DNA of 64,000 nt, taken from positions 186,001 through 250,000 of the forward strand of contig NZ_JAGSYG010000007.1 in the NCBI RefSeq assembly GCF_025685655.1, read 5' to 3'. Source of the stretch: Acidicapsa ligni (GTDB lineage Bacteria > Acidobacteriota > Terriglobia > Terriglobales > Acidobacteriaceae). This document shows positions 18,601 through 26,358 of this stretch, piece by piece. Below the pieces are notes generated by a model. That model ran no database searches. It was given only the letters and a program-made list of their open reading frames with translations, and was not told the DNA's origin. Each line of letters starts with the position of its first letter. Position 1 is the stretch's first letter. A program made the position numbers and the translations under genes.

Positions 18601-18875
18601 TCTTTGGCTGCTTGCCTCTCTGGACCGCCAGCGGCTCCGGCGCTGTCTCTCGGCGCATTCTCGGCACTGTCGTTATCGGCGGCATGACACTCTCAACCGC
18701 AATCGGACTCATCTTCATCCCGGTCACATTTGCTGTTGTTGAGTTCCTCTCGCATCGCTATGTAAGAGGCGGCAAAGGCACAACGATGGACTGCAAGCCA
18801 AGAACCAAATTGCCCCCCGGCGGAGGCGCTCAATCTACTACGACTCACTCCACGACAGAAGGAGGTCAGGCATGA
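15651..18875 (+). CDS. RND multidrug efflux permease (HAE1/AcrB family)
   Basis: This 1074-residue protein has full family length. It has the N-terminal FFIRRPIVAIVIAI, VSTPIEQQMNGVDNMIYM in the porter domain, and the proton-relay pair D407-D408 in GLVVDDAIIVVEAVEHH at the same numbering as AcrB. Further conserved stretches are FIPTAFIPGITGRLYQQFA and the C-terminal LIGLSAKNAILIVEFAK with the relay Lys. It exports hydrophobic compounds using proton motive force as a homotrimer in the inner membrane. Its last codons overlap the start of the outer-membrane factor gene by four bases (ATGA), so translation is coupled. The substrate range is unknown. Confidence 0.96.
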   Translation: MSKFFIRRPIVAIVIAILTVIVGVVTLLTLPTSQFPDIVPPEILVTATYPGADAKTVAQAVSTPIEQQMNGVDNMIYMNSVSANNGVVQLFVDFDVKTDPNIDQVLAQLRVDQAQSQLPAQVTTAGLTVQKALTSPLMLVAINSKGGKLSQDFLTNYAIINLQDQISRVKGVSRVQTFGGQYALRVWVQPDKLAKLGITAPDVISAIQAQNNVNPAGQIGAEPIPKGQQFTYTVRTQGRLVTPEEFGKIILRANPDGSIVLLSDVARIELGDQAYGISGRYNQAPSGVMAIYQLPGSNAVQTAASVNARMKELSATFPTGITYDVPLDTTKAVTAGIHEIVLTLVEALVLVVIVVFIFLQGWRATLIPLLAVPVSLIGTFIIFPALGFSINTLSLFGLVLAIGLVVDDAIIVVEAVEHHIEEGMEPKAATEQAMKEVGGPVVAIALILAAVFIPTAFIPGITGRLYQQFAVTIAISVLISAFNALTLSPALASLLLKPKQEGASKGPLAKGFALFNKFFGRTTESFVSTSNVLIHKSGLAMLGILVIGILAIFLGKSLPSGFIPTEDQGYMFLALQLPDGASAQRTDAAQQKITAALLKTPGIEGVIAVTNFSLLTQVQSTNAGFFFVSLKPWEVRKSKQEQLEYIQANLQKQLFADPDGIAFAFPPPSIPGIGTSGGVTMVIEDRSGSDDPTTLTKNVMGFLGALSKRPEIGAAIPSYQPAVPQLYADVDREKALQQQVDLSNIYTTMQTFMGGYLVNYFNRFGRQWQTYVEAEGTSRTSIANINQFYVRSANGSQVPLGSLVHVKQITGPEFIFRFNEFNAAQLNITGAPGYSSGQIRAALEDTFKKTMPPGAGFDYSGMSYQEQQAEKGVPSWAVFGLSLLFVFLILAALYESWTLPFSVLLSTPVAILGAYIALHIRSFENDIFATIGLVMLIGLSAKNAILIVEFAKLNYDSGQSICESALNAARLRFRPIVMTALAFIFGCLPLWTASGSGAVSRRILGTVVIGGMTLSTAIGLIFIPVTFAVVEFLSHRYVRGGKGTTMDCKPRTKLPPGGGAQSTTTHSTTEGGQA

Positions 18876-20308
18876 TTCGTTCTTCCGTAACGTCCTCATC
18901 GCCCCTGAAGAACGTCAATATGCTCGCCCTCGCAGCTATCGGCATCAGCTTTCTGGCCGGCTGCAACGTGGGGCCCAAATACAAGAGGCCCGCTTCATCT
19001 GCGCCGCCCGCATTCCGCGGAGCAGATGAAGCTCCCGTCACCAGCGACGCCAAGAGTTCTCTCGGTGACGAAAAATGGTCGGCCGTCTACCAGGAACCGG
19101 AACTCCAGGAACTCATCCGCAAAGCGCTCGCCAACAACTACGATCTGCGTATCGCTGCCCAGCACATTCTGGAACAGCAGGCACAGGTAAAGATCACCCG
19201 TTCGCAGGAGCTACCGACGCTCTCCGTTGGCGGCACAGGAATTGGCGCTACCCTGCCATCCTCCCTTGGGACTCAGATCGGCAGTCCGCTCGTGGATGGC
19301 TCTTTCAATCTATCCGCCGCATGGACGCCTGATTTCTGGGGCCTCTATCGTAAACAAACAGAAAGCGCTCGCGCACAATTGCTCGCGCAGACCTGGGCCC
19401 AGCGCGCTGTTCAAATGACGCTTGTGCAGCAGGTAGCGACGGCCTATTTGCAAATTCGCGCTCTCGACCGCCAGCTTGAAATCACCAGGGACACCCTCAA
19501 GGCGCGTCAGAACTCCGTCGACCTGACCACAACTCTGGAAAGCGGAGGTTCTGTTCCGCTCTCAGATGTCCGTCAGGCCGAACAACTTCTCTACGCCGCC
19601 ACCTCCGAGATTCCTCAACTTGAGCAACAGATTCAGCAGCAGGAAAACGCAATCGCTTTCCTGCTCGGCGAAAACCCCGGCCCAATCGCACACAAAGATC
19701 CCAATGCCTTGACGCCTCCGCCGCAGAATCTGCCTACCGGCCTGCCCTCCGAATTGCTGGAGCGCCGTCCCGACATCCAGCAAGCCGAGGCAACGCTCAT
19801 TTCTGCCAATGCACAGATCGGCGTTGCGCGTGCGCAATTCTTTCCCAGTCTCTCGATCAGCGCCTCAGGTGGCGTCGGCGGAGACGCACTGAACAACATC
19901 TTCGACCCCGCCGGCAAAACTATCTACGGCCTCGGCAGCCTCGCTCAACCGCTCTTTGAAGGCGGTAAACTTCGCGGCCAACTCCATCTCTCTCAGGAAA
20001 CTGAAAAAGAGATGGTGATCAGCTATCAGAAAACCATCGCAGGCGCCTTCCGCGACGTCTCCAATGCCCTCATCGCATTGAACAAACAACGCGCCTACCG
20101 CGAGCAGCAGGAAAAGCTCGTAGCCGCAGCGCAGGACTCAACGCGTCTGGCACGCATGCGTTACAAAGGCGGCGCTACCAGCTACCTCGAAGTACTAACC
20201 ACCGACACCAATCTCTTCACCGCTCAACTAAACCTCGTAAGCGCTCAACAAGGCGAAGCACTCACCCTCGTGCAACTCTATAGCGCTCTCGGCGGCGGCT
20301 GGCAGTAG
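18872..20308 (+). CDS. Outer-membrane efflux factor lipoprotein (NodT/OprM-type)
   Basis: This 478-residue protein has a lipoprotein signal with lipobox SFLAGC (Cys31), then the family signature NVGPKYKRP. Two OEP repeats follow (ELIRKALANNYDLRIAAQHI; LLERRPDIQQAEATLISANAQIGVARAQFFPSLSISASGG), ending with ATSYLEVLTTDTNLFTAQLN. It forms the trimeric outer-membrane and periplasmic tunnel of the pump. The start codon overlaps the pump stop codon. A 13-bp hairpin 19 bases after its stop closes the operon. Confidence 0.95.
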   Translation: MIRSSVTSSSPLKNVNMLALAAIGISFLAGCNVGPKYKRPASSAPPAFRGADEAPVTSDAKSSLGDEKWSAVYQEPELQELIRKALANNYDLRIAAQHILEQQAQVKITRSQELPTLSVGGTGIGATLPSSLGTQIGSPLVDGSFNLSAAWTPDFWGLYRKQTESARAQLLAQTWAQRAVQMTLVQQVATAYLQIRALDRQLEITRDTLKARQNSVDLTTTLESGGSVPLSDVRQAEQLLYAATSEIPQLEQQIQQQENAIAFLLGENPGPIAHKDPNALTPPPQNLPTGLPSELLERRPDIQQAEATLISANAQIGVARAQFFPSLSISASGGVGGDALNNIFDPAGKTIYGLGSLAQPLFEGGKLRGQLHLSQETEKEMVISYQKTIAGAFRDVSNALIALNKQRAYREQQEKLVAAAQDSTRLARMRYKGGATSYLEVLTTDTNLFTAQLNLVSAQQGEALTLVQLYSALGGGWQ

Positions 20309-20327
20309 CCACCGCAACTTAACCCAG

Positions 20328-20362
20328 CCCATCCTTGTGCAGTCTCATCGCACAAGGATGGG
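20328..20362 (+). terminator. Hairpin closing the RND operon
   Basis: CCCATCCTTGTGC (20328-20340) pairs perfectly with 20350-20362 across a 9-base loop. It has no strong T-tract downstream, so stop efficiency is uncertain. Confidence 0.6.
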
Positions 20363-20434
20363 AGAAACCAGTCCCTTCCCCATATTCACAACATTCATAA
20401 AACAATCCACCCACAAAATTCCTCGCAACCTCAC

Positions 20435-20498
20435 CCGCATTCTTAGCCGACTCACACACTCCACTAACATAGAGTGTGTGAGTTGGCTAAGAATGTGG
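20435..20498. repeat. Long inverted repeat upstream of the ion-channel gene
   Basis: A 23-base arm (20438-20460) pairs with 20473-20495 with a single G-T wobble across a 12-base loop. Pairing continues outward through 20435/20498 with one more wobble, giving 26 paired positions. It ends 28 bases before the GTG start of the potassium-channel-like gene. It could be a terminator of upstream transcription, an mRNA structure in the leader or a protein-binding site. Confidence 0.75.
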
Positions 20499-20526
20499 CT
20501 GGGGTAATCCAGGGAAAGAGGACTAA

Positions 20527-21714
20527 GTGCGAATATTCATATTGCTTATAGGCATCGTTTGTCTATTCGCCGTGCTGATCGATGCCTTCCAGACCATCAT
20601 TTTGCCGCGCCGCGCATCCGGCCGCTTTCGCCTCACACGCATTTTCTATCTTGCTACATGGACCCCCTGGAGCTTCTTTACCCAACGCATGAGCGATCCT
20701 CGTAAGCGAGAATCCGCCCTCAGCTATTTCGGTCCCTTGTCCTTGATCATTCTTTTAGTGGTGTGGGCAAGTGCAATGGTCTTCGGATTTGCGCTTATCT
20801 TCTACGGGCTAGGAAGCCCTTTCAACGACATGACGCAGAAGCCGGGCTTACGATCCGACCTGTACGTGAGCGGAACCACGATATTCACCCTGGGGTTAGG
20901 AGACGTGACCCCGCGCAGTGCCTGGGCTCGCGAACTTGTAATTCTTGAGGCCGGTACCGGGTTTGGCTTTTTAGCCGTCGTCATGGGATATTTCCCTGTT
21001 CTCTATAGCGCTTTTTCACGACGCGAAGTGAACATCTCTCTACTGGATGCCAGGGCTGGATCCCCGCCAACCGCCGCTGAATTGATGCGTCGCCACTCCT
21101 ACCTCGGCGCAGACCGTGCTCTCACACTACTGCTGGAGGAGTGGGAGCGGTGGTCAGCAGAGCTATTGGAGAGTCATATCTCCTACCCGCTCCTTTGTTA
21201 TTTTCGTTCGCAACACAACAATCAGAGTTGGATCAGCGCTCTGACAGCCATCCTCGATACGTCGGCGTTGCTGATTGCCGGGGTGCAGGGACATGAGGCG
21301 CGTCAGGCACAACTGACCTTTGCTATGGCGCGTCATGCGATGGTAGACCTCGCGCAGATCTTCGCTCTTACCCCAATCAAGAATGCCCCTGACCGACTCT
21401 CTTACGAGCGCTACGAACAGCTCTACAGCCTGCTTTGTCAAAGCGGTGTAAGTGTCTGCCGCGACGGTCAATCCTTCGCACGTCTTCGCGAGATGCGCGC
21501 CCTCTACGAGGGTTACGCCGAGGCTCTTGGGGACTATCTTTGCATGCCGCTTCCTCCGTGGATCGCTGACAAGCCGCATAAGGACAACTGGCTGTCTGTA
21601 GCCAGATTGCGAGCCAATGCCGAGGCAGCTAATTCAACCCCCAATGAAGAAACGCAGCCCACCACGGGTACCCAATCCATCGCATTTCAATTGGATGACC
21701 ATCACGATTTTTAG
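20527..21714 (+). CDS. Potassium-channel-like membrane protein (ion channel pore domain)
   Basis: This 395-residue protein has an N-terminal membrane segment (residues 2-25), a second one (LSLIILLVVWASAMVFGFAL, about 71-92), and a pore loop with filter TTIFTLGLGDV, matching the TxGxGD potassium signature. A further segment follows (FGFLAVVMGYFPVLYSAF). The C-terminal half (about 230 residues) is cytoplasmic and helical. It shows no RCK/TrkA-N dinucleotide-binding GxGxxG, so gating is unclear. The start is GTG, with GAGG about 7 bases upstream. A 26-bp inverted repeat lies just upstream. It faces the MFS gene, whose stop is only 3 bases away. Ion selectivity is inferred from the filter. Confidence 0.85.
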   Translation: MRIFILLIGIVCLFAVLIDAFQTIILPRRASGRFRLTRIFYLATWTPWSFFTQRMSDPRKRESALSYFGPLSLIILLVVWASAMVFGFALIFYGLGSPFNDMTQKPGLRSDLYVSGTTIFTLGLGDVTPRSAWARELVILEAGTGFGFLAVVMGYFPVLYSAFSRREVNISLLDARAGSPPTAAELMRRHSYLGADRALTLLLEEWERWSAELLESHISYPLLCYFRSQHNNQSWISALTAILDTSALLIAGVQGHEARQAQLTFAMARHAMVDLAQIFALTPIKNAPDRLSYERYEQLYSLLCQSGVSVCRDGQSFARLREMRALYEGYAEALGDYLCMPLPPWIADKPHKDNWLSVARLRANAEAANSTPNEETQPTTGTQSIAFQLDDHHDF

Positions 21715-21717
21715 CTC

Positions 21718-23037
21718 TTAACTCACACCCTCAAGCTGCTTCTTTTCTCCTATAACGATTGGGTCTTTCACAATCAGGAGATAAGAGAGTGCGCCCAAAA
21801 ACGAGACCATCGCACAGATCACCAGTGTGAGATGAAAAGAATGTGTACGGTCAAGCAGAAAGCCCGTGATGATCGGCGCAAAAGACGCACAGATGAAGCT
21901 TCCAAAGTTTTGTATCGCACCAACCGAAGCCACAATTTCCGCTGGAGCGATGGACTGCACCAATCCCCATCCCGAGTTCCCAGCGAGATACGTAAAAAAG
22001 AGCGCCAGCCCGATGCCAAACGCAGCGCCCATTGCCCCCGGAATATAAGGCACCAGCAAAGTACAGATTGCAGAACACGTCAACCCCGTAACCAGCAGAG
22101 TTCGATGAGTCTTGATCGGCGCACTTCCACGACGTACCCAGAAATCTGCAATGATCCCGCTGATCAACATGCCGACAGTCCCAAAGGCAAAAGGAATAAC
22201 GGCAATCATCCCGGTAGCCGCGATACTTACATGATGTTCTGCCTCAAAGTAATTCGGCATCCAGCTCATATAAAGCCATACCGTGTAGTTGATACCGCCA
22301 AAGCCCAGCATCATCCCCCACATAGTGCGCATGCGAAAGAGCCCAAGCCATTGAGCGGAAGAAATGCGCGTTCGATCATTCCTCAGATCACTCTTCTGCC
22401 CAGATGTATCCAGATACTCCATCTCGTGATCGCTCAATGAAACAGCCCTGCGATCGCGGTAGAAAACATACCAGACAACCGAGAGAATCAACCCAGGGAT
22501 GCCGATCAGCATAAACATCCCCCTCCAGCCAAATGCCATCATCGTCACCGTAAGAATCGGTGGTGCAATAGCCTGCCCCATCGTTGTTGCGGAGTTGACT
22601 ATCCCCATCGGCGTAGCACGATCACGAACATCGAACCAGTCGTTCACCGTCTTGACTGCCGAGATGACAAATGGTGATTCCCCTACGGCCAAACCTACTC
22701 GTGCAGCAAAGAACGAGGTAAAGCCACTCACCATACCCGTCGCTGCCTGCGTTACAGACCATAGAAACATCCCTGCGCCCAGAACCAGGCGTTCTCCGAA
22801 GCGATCCAGAAGTATTCCCATCGGAAGTTGGAAAATAGCGTAGGCCAACGAAAAAATCGAAAGCAGAATCCCCATCTGCGTGGCGGAGATGCCAAGATCA
22901 GCTCGAATTGTCGTATTGGCAATCGCCAGGGAGCCGCGATCGATGTAATTAATAATCCCCGCGACTGAAAGAGTCGAAATCGCGAAGACCTGGATTCTAG
23001 CGATGCGCCGTGATTTGTGGGGCCTGGAAATAGCCAC
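21718..23037 (-). CDS. MFS transporter, anion:cation symporter (ACS) type
   Basis: This 439-residue protein has about 12 hydrophobic segments. Hallmarks are INYIDRGSLAIA in TM1, MGILLSIFSLAYAIFQLPMGILLDRFGER in the TM2-3 region and GESPFVISAVKTVNDWF in TM4. These resemble ACS-family sugar-acid carriers (hexuronate, glucarate, galactonate). It probably imports an organic or sugar acid with protons or sodium. The start is GTG at 23037 with GGGA upstream. No matching sugar-acid catabolic genes are nearby, so the substrate remains open. Confidence 0.9.
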   Translation of the reverse strand: MAISRPHKSRRIARIQVFAISTLSVAGIINYIDRGSLAIANTTIRADLGISATQMGILLSIFSLAYAIFQLPMGILLDRFGERLVLGAGMFLWSVTQAATGMVSGFTSFFAARVGLAVGESPFVISAVKTVNDWFDVRDRATPMGIVNSATTMGQAIAPPILTVTMMAFGWRGMFMLIGIPGLILSVVWYVFYRDRRAVSLSDHEMEYLDTSGQKSDLRNDRTRISSAQWLGLFRMRTMWGMMLGFGGINYTVWLYMSWMPNYFEAEHHVSIAATGMIAVIPFAFGTVGMLISGIIADFWVRRGSAPIKTHRTLLVTGLTCSAICTLLVPYIPGAMGAAFGIGLALFFTYLAGNSGWGLVQSIAPAEIVASVGAIQNFGSFICASFAPIITGFLLDRTHSFHLTLVICAMVSFLGALSYLLIVKDPIVIGEKKQLEGVS

Positions 23038-23272
23038 ATGGATCCCAGAATTGCGAACGCTACCAGCCGGTCCTCTGATATTAATGCTGATACGACTGCC
23101 GAGGAATAAAATAAAACACTAAAATCACAGCCGCATCCGCCCCTCTTCCGGTGCCTTCAATCTCGCACAATAAGCGACTCTTCCTCTATCTCATTTATGC
23201 TGATAGTAACGGAAAGTCGCTCAGAAAAATCAGCCTGCGAAACCTCCAATCGAGTTCGAGGAATTGTCTAAA

Positions 23273-23387
23273 TTTACGACTAAAGCCCTCAAGCTATAAT
23301 TCCGCATGAATCTGCTCGTCCCCACGAGCACCTGAAAGGTCATCATCCACCGGCCTTCGAGTAGTTCGTACACTGAGGTCGGTTTTT
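23273..23387 (+). promoter_or_regulatory. Promoter and structured leader before the acyl-reductase gene
   Basis: A perfect -10 TATAAT (23295-23300) with a -35-like TTTACG (23273-23278, spacing 16) predicts a transcript start near 23307. The roughly 84-base leader holds three hairpins: TGCTCGT-CCCC-ACGAGCA (23313-23330), ACCT-GAA-AGGT (23330-23340, sharing one base) and ACCGGCCT/AGGTCGGT (23349-23356 with 23376-23383) followed directly by a T-run. The last hairpin looks like an intrinsic terminator. It contains the only Shine-Dalgarno-like GAGG and ends just before the ATG at 23391. I do not recognise a known riboswitch class. Confidence 0.55.
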
Positions 23388-23390
23388 AGA

Positions 23391-24497
23391 ATGAAGAACG
23401 AAGAACTCATCTTTGTCACCGGCGCGACCGGATTTCTGGGCTCGCAGCTGGTTCACGAACTGCTGGACCGCCATCCACAGGCTACTCTGGCGCTGCTGAT
23501 TCGAGATAGATCCAATCAATCCGCCCAGCAACGCGCCGATTTGATCGTGTCTCCAGCCGATCGCAAACGCATACAGGTGTACTCAGGGGATGTAGGCCTG
23601 CCCAACTGCGGCCTCGACGCCTGTGCCAGGCAATATCTTTCCTCTGAGACAACCCGCGTGATTCACTGCGCCGCCACCGTCCGCTTTGATCACTCGCTGG
23701 AGGAGGCCCGCCGTATCAACGTCGAGGGCACCCAGCGCATACTGGATTTCGCAGCCACAGCGCCACAACTTCGCAGCCTCGCCTACGTGGGTACAGCCTA
23801 TGTCGCCGGCGAACGCACCGGCCCAGTCCTCGAAAGTGAATTGATATTAGGGCAAAGCTATCGCAACACCTACGAACAAACCAAAGCAGAGGCCGAGGCG
23901 CTCGTGCGCTCACATCTTGGCTCCATCCCGGGAGTCATCCTGCGCCCCAGCATCATCGTGGGCGACTCCCAGACCGGCGCGACCTCCAGCTTCAAAATGA
24001 TGTACTGGCCTTTAAAGATTTACTCCCGCCGCCTCTGGCGCACAATACCCGGCTTTCCCGACGCAGTATTGGATATCGTGCCGGTCGACTACGTTGCCAA
24101 CGCAGTCGCACTACTGGCCTTTGACGAGGCAGCGTTGGGCAGCACAGTTCATCTCTGCGCCGGACCACGCGGCAGCGCCACCATCCAGCAAATCGCCCAG
24201 CGTGCATCGGAATATTTCCATGTGCCCGAGCCGCGCTACGTCGATCCAAAGTTCTTCTTCGCTGCACTGCGACCGCTGCTGTATCTATCCCTATGGGGAC
24301 GCAAGCGCAAAGTGCTCCGCGATGGCCGCGCCTATCGCGATTACTTCTCCATGCGCATGCAGTTCGATACCACCAATGCCGAGCGCCTGTTGGCGCCATC
24401 TGGACTACGGCCGCCACCCGTCCTTGAGTATCTCAATAGCCTGTTCGATTACTGCGTAGCCAGCGAATGGGGACGCAAGACGGTCTCTCCTCAATGA
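23391..24497 (+). CDS. NAD(P)-dependent acyl/thioester reductase-like extended SDR
   Basis: This 368-residue protein has the nucleotide-binding TGATGFLG (residues 10-17) and the SDR catalytic Tyr161-x3-Lys165 (YEQTK). The layout is of the NAD_binding_4 or thioester-reductase type (RVIHCAATVRFDHSLEEARRIN, then GVILRPSIIVGDSQTG). Such proteins reduce acyl-CoA or carrier-bound acyl groups to aldehydes or alcohols, or reduce ketones as OleD does. The ATG at 23391 has no ideal Shine-Dalgarno site; the closest GAGG is inside a terminator-like hairpin. The stop overlaps the start of the ligase gene (ATGA), so the two products probably act in one pathway. Confidence 0.8.
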   Translation: MKNEELIFVTGATGFLGSQLVHELLDRHPQATLALLIRDRSNQSAQQRADLIVSPADRKRIQVYSGDVGLPNCGLDACARQYLSSETTRVIHCAATVRFDHSLEEARRINVEGTQRILDFAATAPQLRSLAYVGTAYVAGERTGPVLESELILGQSYRNTYEQTKAEAEALVRSHLGSIPGVILRPSIIVGDSQTGATSSFKMMYWPLKIYSRRLWRTIPGFPDAVLDIVPVDYVANAVALLAFDEAALGSTVHLCAGPRGSATIQQIAQRASEYFHVPEPRYVDPKFFFAALRPLLYLSLWGRKRKVLRDGRAYRDYFSMRMQFDTTNAERLLAPSGLRPPPVLEYLNSLFDYCVASEWGRKTVSPQ

Positions 24498-26119
24498 ATA
24501 TCCAGGAGCAGCTTCGGCTCTCACGCGATCCCAACGTCACCGTCGCCAATCTCGTCGACGAGCTGCTGCAACACAAAGGAGATTGCGAAGTCGGCGTCGA
24601 GGAGGATGGTCCCTGGCGCCTCGCCGAGCTGCACGCAGAGGTTTGCCTGATCGACGCCTTTCTTCGTCGCACAATCGGACTCCGCCCCGGTCAACCCGTA
24701 GCCATTTATCGCACCAATGATCGGCGGTGTTTCCGCTGGTTCCTGGCGATTGTCCGCGCTGGAGGCATCGCAGTTCCCTTGAACCCGATGCTTTCGCTGT
24801 CCGAGGTACGGCGAATTCTGGCCAGCAGCGGCACAGAGATTCTGGTGACCGACAAGGCAGTCTTTGAACACAGCATCAAGCAGCGTTCCGAGTTGAATGT
24901 CCGCACCTGGATTCAAGCTGACAGCGAAGAGGCAGAGCTTCTCGACGGATTCATACGCATTGTCGATGGCGATACCCAATCTCCGCTCCCTCCCGTAGTC
25001 GTCGATCCATCCGCGACAGTAGCCGTATTCCACACCTCCGGCACCAGCGGATTTCCCAAAGGCGCCGCGCTTTCAAGCAATGCCCTGCTCGGTGCGCGCG
25101 CGTCCACAGTGTTTGCCGGACTATTTCTGGGGCCAAAAGATCTCGCTCTCATAGCCCTGCCCTGGTCACATATCATGGCCGTCAGCATCGCACTCTATGG
25201 CCTCATGGCTGGCATCCGCGGCTGCTTCCTCGATCGCTTTGACGTAACCCGCGCAATAGACCTTGTCGAACGCTTCGGCATCACCGCTTTCGTCGGTGTG
25301 CCCGCAATGTTTGCGCGACTGGTCAACAGCAATCCTGAACCTGCAAGGCTCGCCAGTGTGCGCGTCTGGCTCTCGGCCAGCGATCACCTACCTTCTCAAG
25401 TAAGGCAGCGCCTGCGACAATATGGCGCTCTGATCCGACTGCCGGGTGGCCGGCGCATTCCGCCCGTACTCATCAACGGCTACGGCATGGTAGAACTCGG
25501 CGGCCTCGCCATGATGGGCATCGAGTTTTCGCTTCTCCCCGGCAGTGGAGATCTCTGTTTCCCCGTGCCGCCTTTTCACATCCGCGTCGCCGACGAGAAC
25601 GGAAACGCTCTGCCCGCTGGCTCTACCGGCGAATGTCAGATTCGCCGTCGCGGCCTCATTCCGCATTATTGGAGCGATGAGAAAAAGCACGATGATTCAG
25701 CCACAAATGACCTGCTTACCTCCGATGGCTGGCTGCGCACCGGAGACCTCGCAAAGCGAAATCGCCTCGGCATGATCCGCCTCGTTGGCCGCATGAAAGA
25801 CGTGATCAAGTCCGGCGGTTATTCCGTCTATGTCCGTGAACTGGAAGAGACCCTGGTAACCCATCCCGCAGTAGCGCGAGCCGCCGCTTTCGGCCTGCCG
25901 CATCAAGAGAAAGGCGAGATTCCCGCCGCAGCAGTCGAACTGAACAACAACTCCACCGCAAGCGAAAGCGACCTGCTCGCCTGGTGCCGGGAGAATCTCG
26001 CAGCCTATAAATCCCCACGCAAAATCTGGATTCTTCCAGCAGGCGACTTACCGCAAAATCACACCGGCAAGATACTTCGACGAGTCCTGCAGGAGCGGTT
26101 TTCACAAGAGATCCATTAA
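24494..26119 (+). CDS. AMP-forming acyl-CoA synthetase / ligase family enzyme
   Basis: This 541-residue adenylate-forming enzyme has the P-loop TSGTSGFPKG (181-190), the GYGMVELGG adenine-site motif, TGDLAKRNRLGMIRLVGRMKD in the hinge region and the catalytic Lys in TGKILRR close to the C-terminus. It should activate a carboxylic acid with ATP and pass it to CoA or a carrier. ATG 24494 overlaps the reductase stop codon; the longer TTG/ATG frame from 24467 is less likely. No carrier protein gene is visible nearby. Possible roles are fatty-acid activation for the adjacent reductase, or a beta-lactone synthetase-like (OleC) activity; the sequence does not decide. Confidence 0.85.
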   Translation: MNIQEQLRLSRDPNVTVANLVDELLQHKGDCEVGVEEDGPWRLAELHAEVCLIDAFLRRTIGLRPGQPVAIYRTNDRRCFRWFLAIVRAGGIAVPLNPMLSLSEVRRILASSGTEILVTDKAVFEHSIKQRSELNVRTWIQADSEEAELLDGFIRIVDGDTQSPLPPVVVDPSATVAVFHTSGTSGFPKGAALSSNALLGARASTVFAGLFLGPKDLALIALPWSHIMAVSIALYGLMAGIRGCFLDRFDVTRAIDLVERFGITAFVGVPAMFARLVNSNPEPARLASVRVWLSASDHLPSQVRQRLRQYGALIRLPGGRRIPPVLINGYGMVELGGLAMMGIEFSLLPGSGDLCFPVPPFHIRVADENGNALPAGSTGECQIRRRGLIPHYWSDEKKHDDSATNDLLTSDGWLRTGDLAKRNRLGMIRLVGRMKDVIKSGGYSVYVRELEETLVTHPAVARAAAFGLPHQEKGEIPAAAVELNNNSTASESDLLAWCRENLAAYKSPRKIWILPAGDLPQNHTGKILRRVLQERFSQEIH

Positions 26120-26358
26120 AAAACCGGTTTCCAGTGAAGAGACATCTTAAAACCACAATAAAGGGATAGACTTGTCACGTTGATGCAAACACCTTCGTTT
26201 TGCAAGAGCGCGGCTTTACCCGCCGAGGATGTTTTCCATCTCAAAATGAATTTGCCCGCACTCTGAGACGTCTCACTCCATAGTGCCTGTCAGTTGCTCA
26301 TCTACCCGGTAGCTCTCGCCCTTTGTAAAAGCGAACCAATGCAAGGAGAAACAGAATC

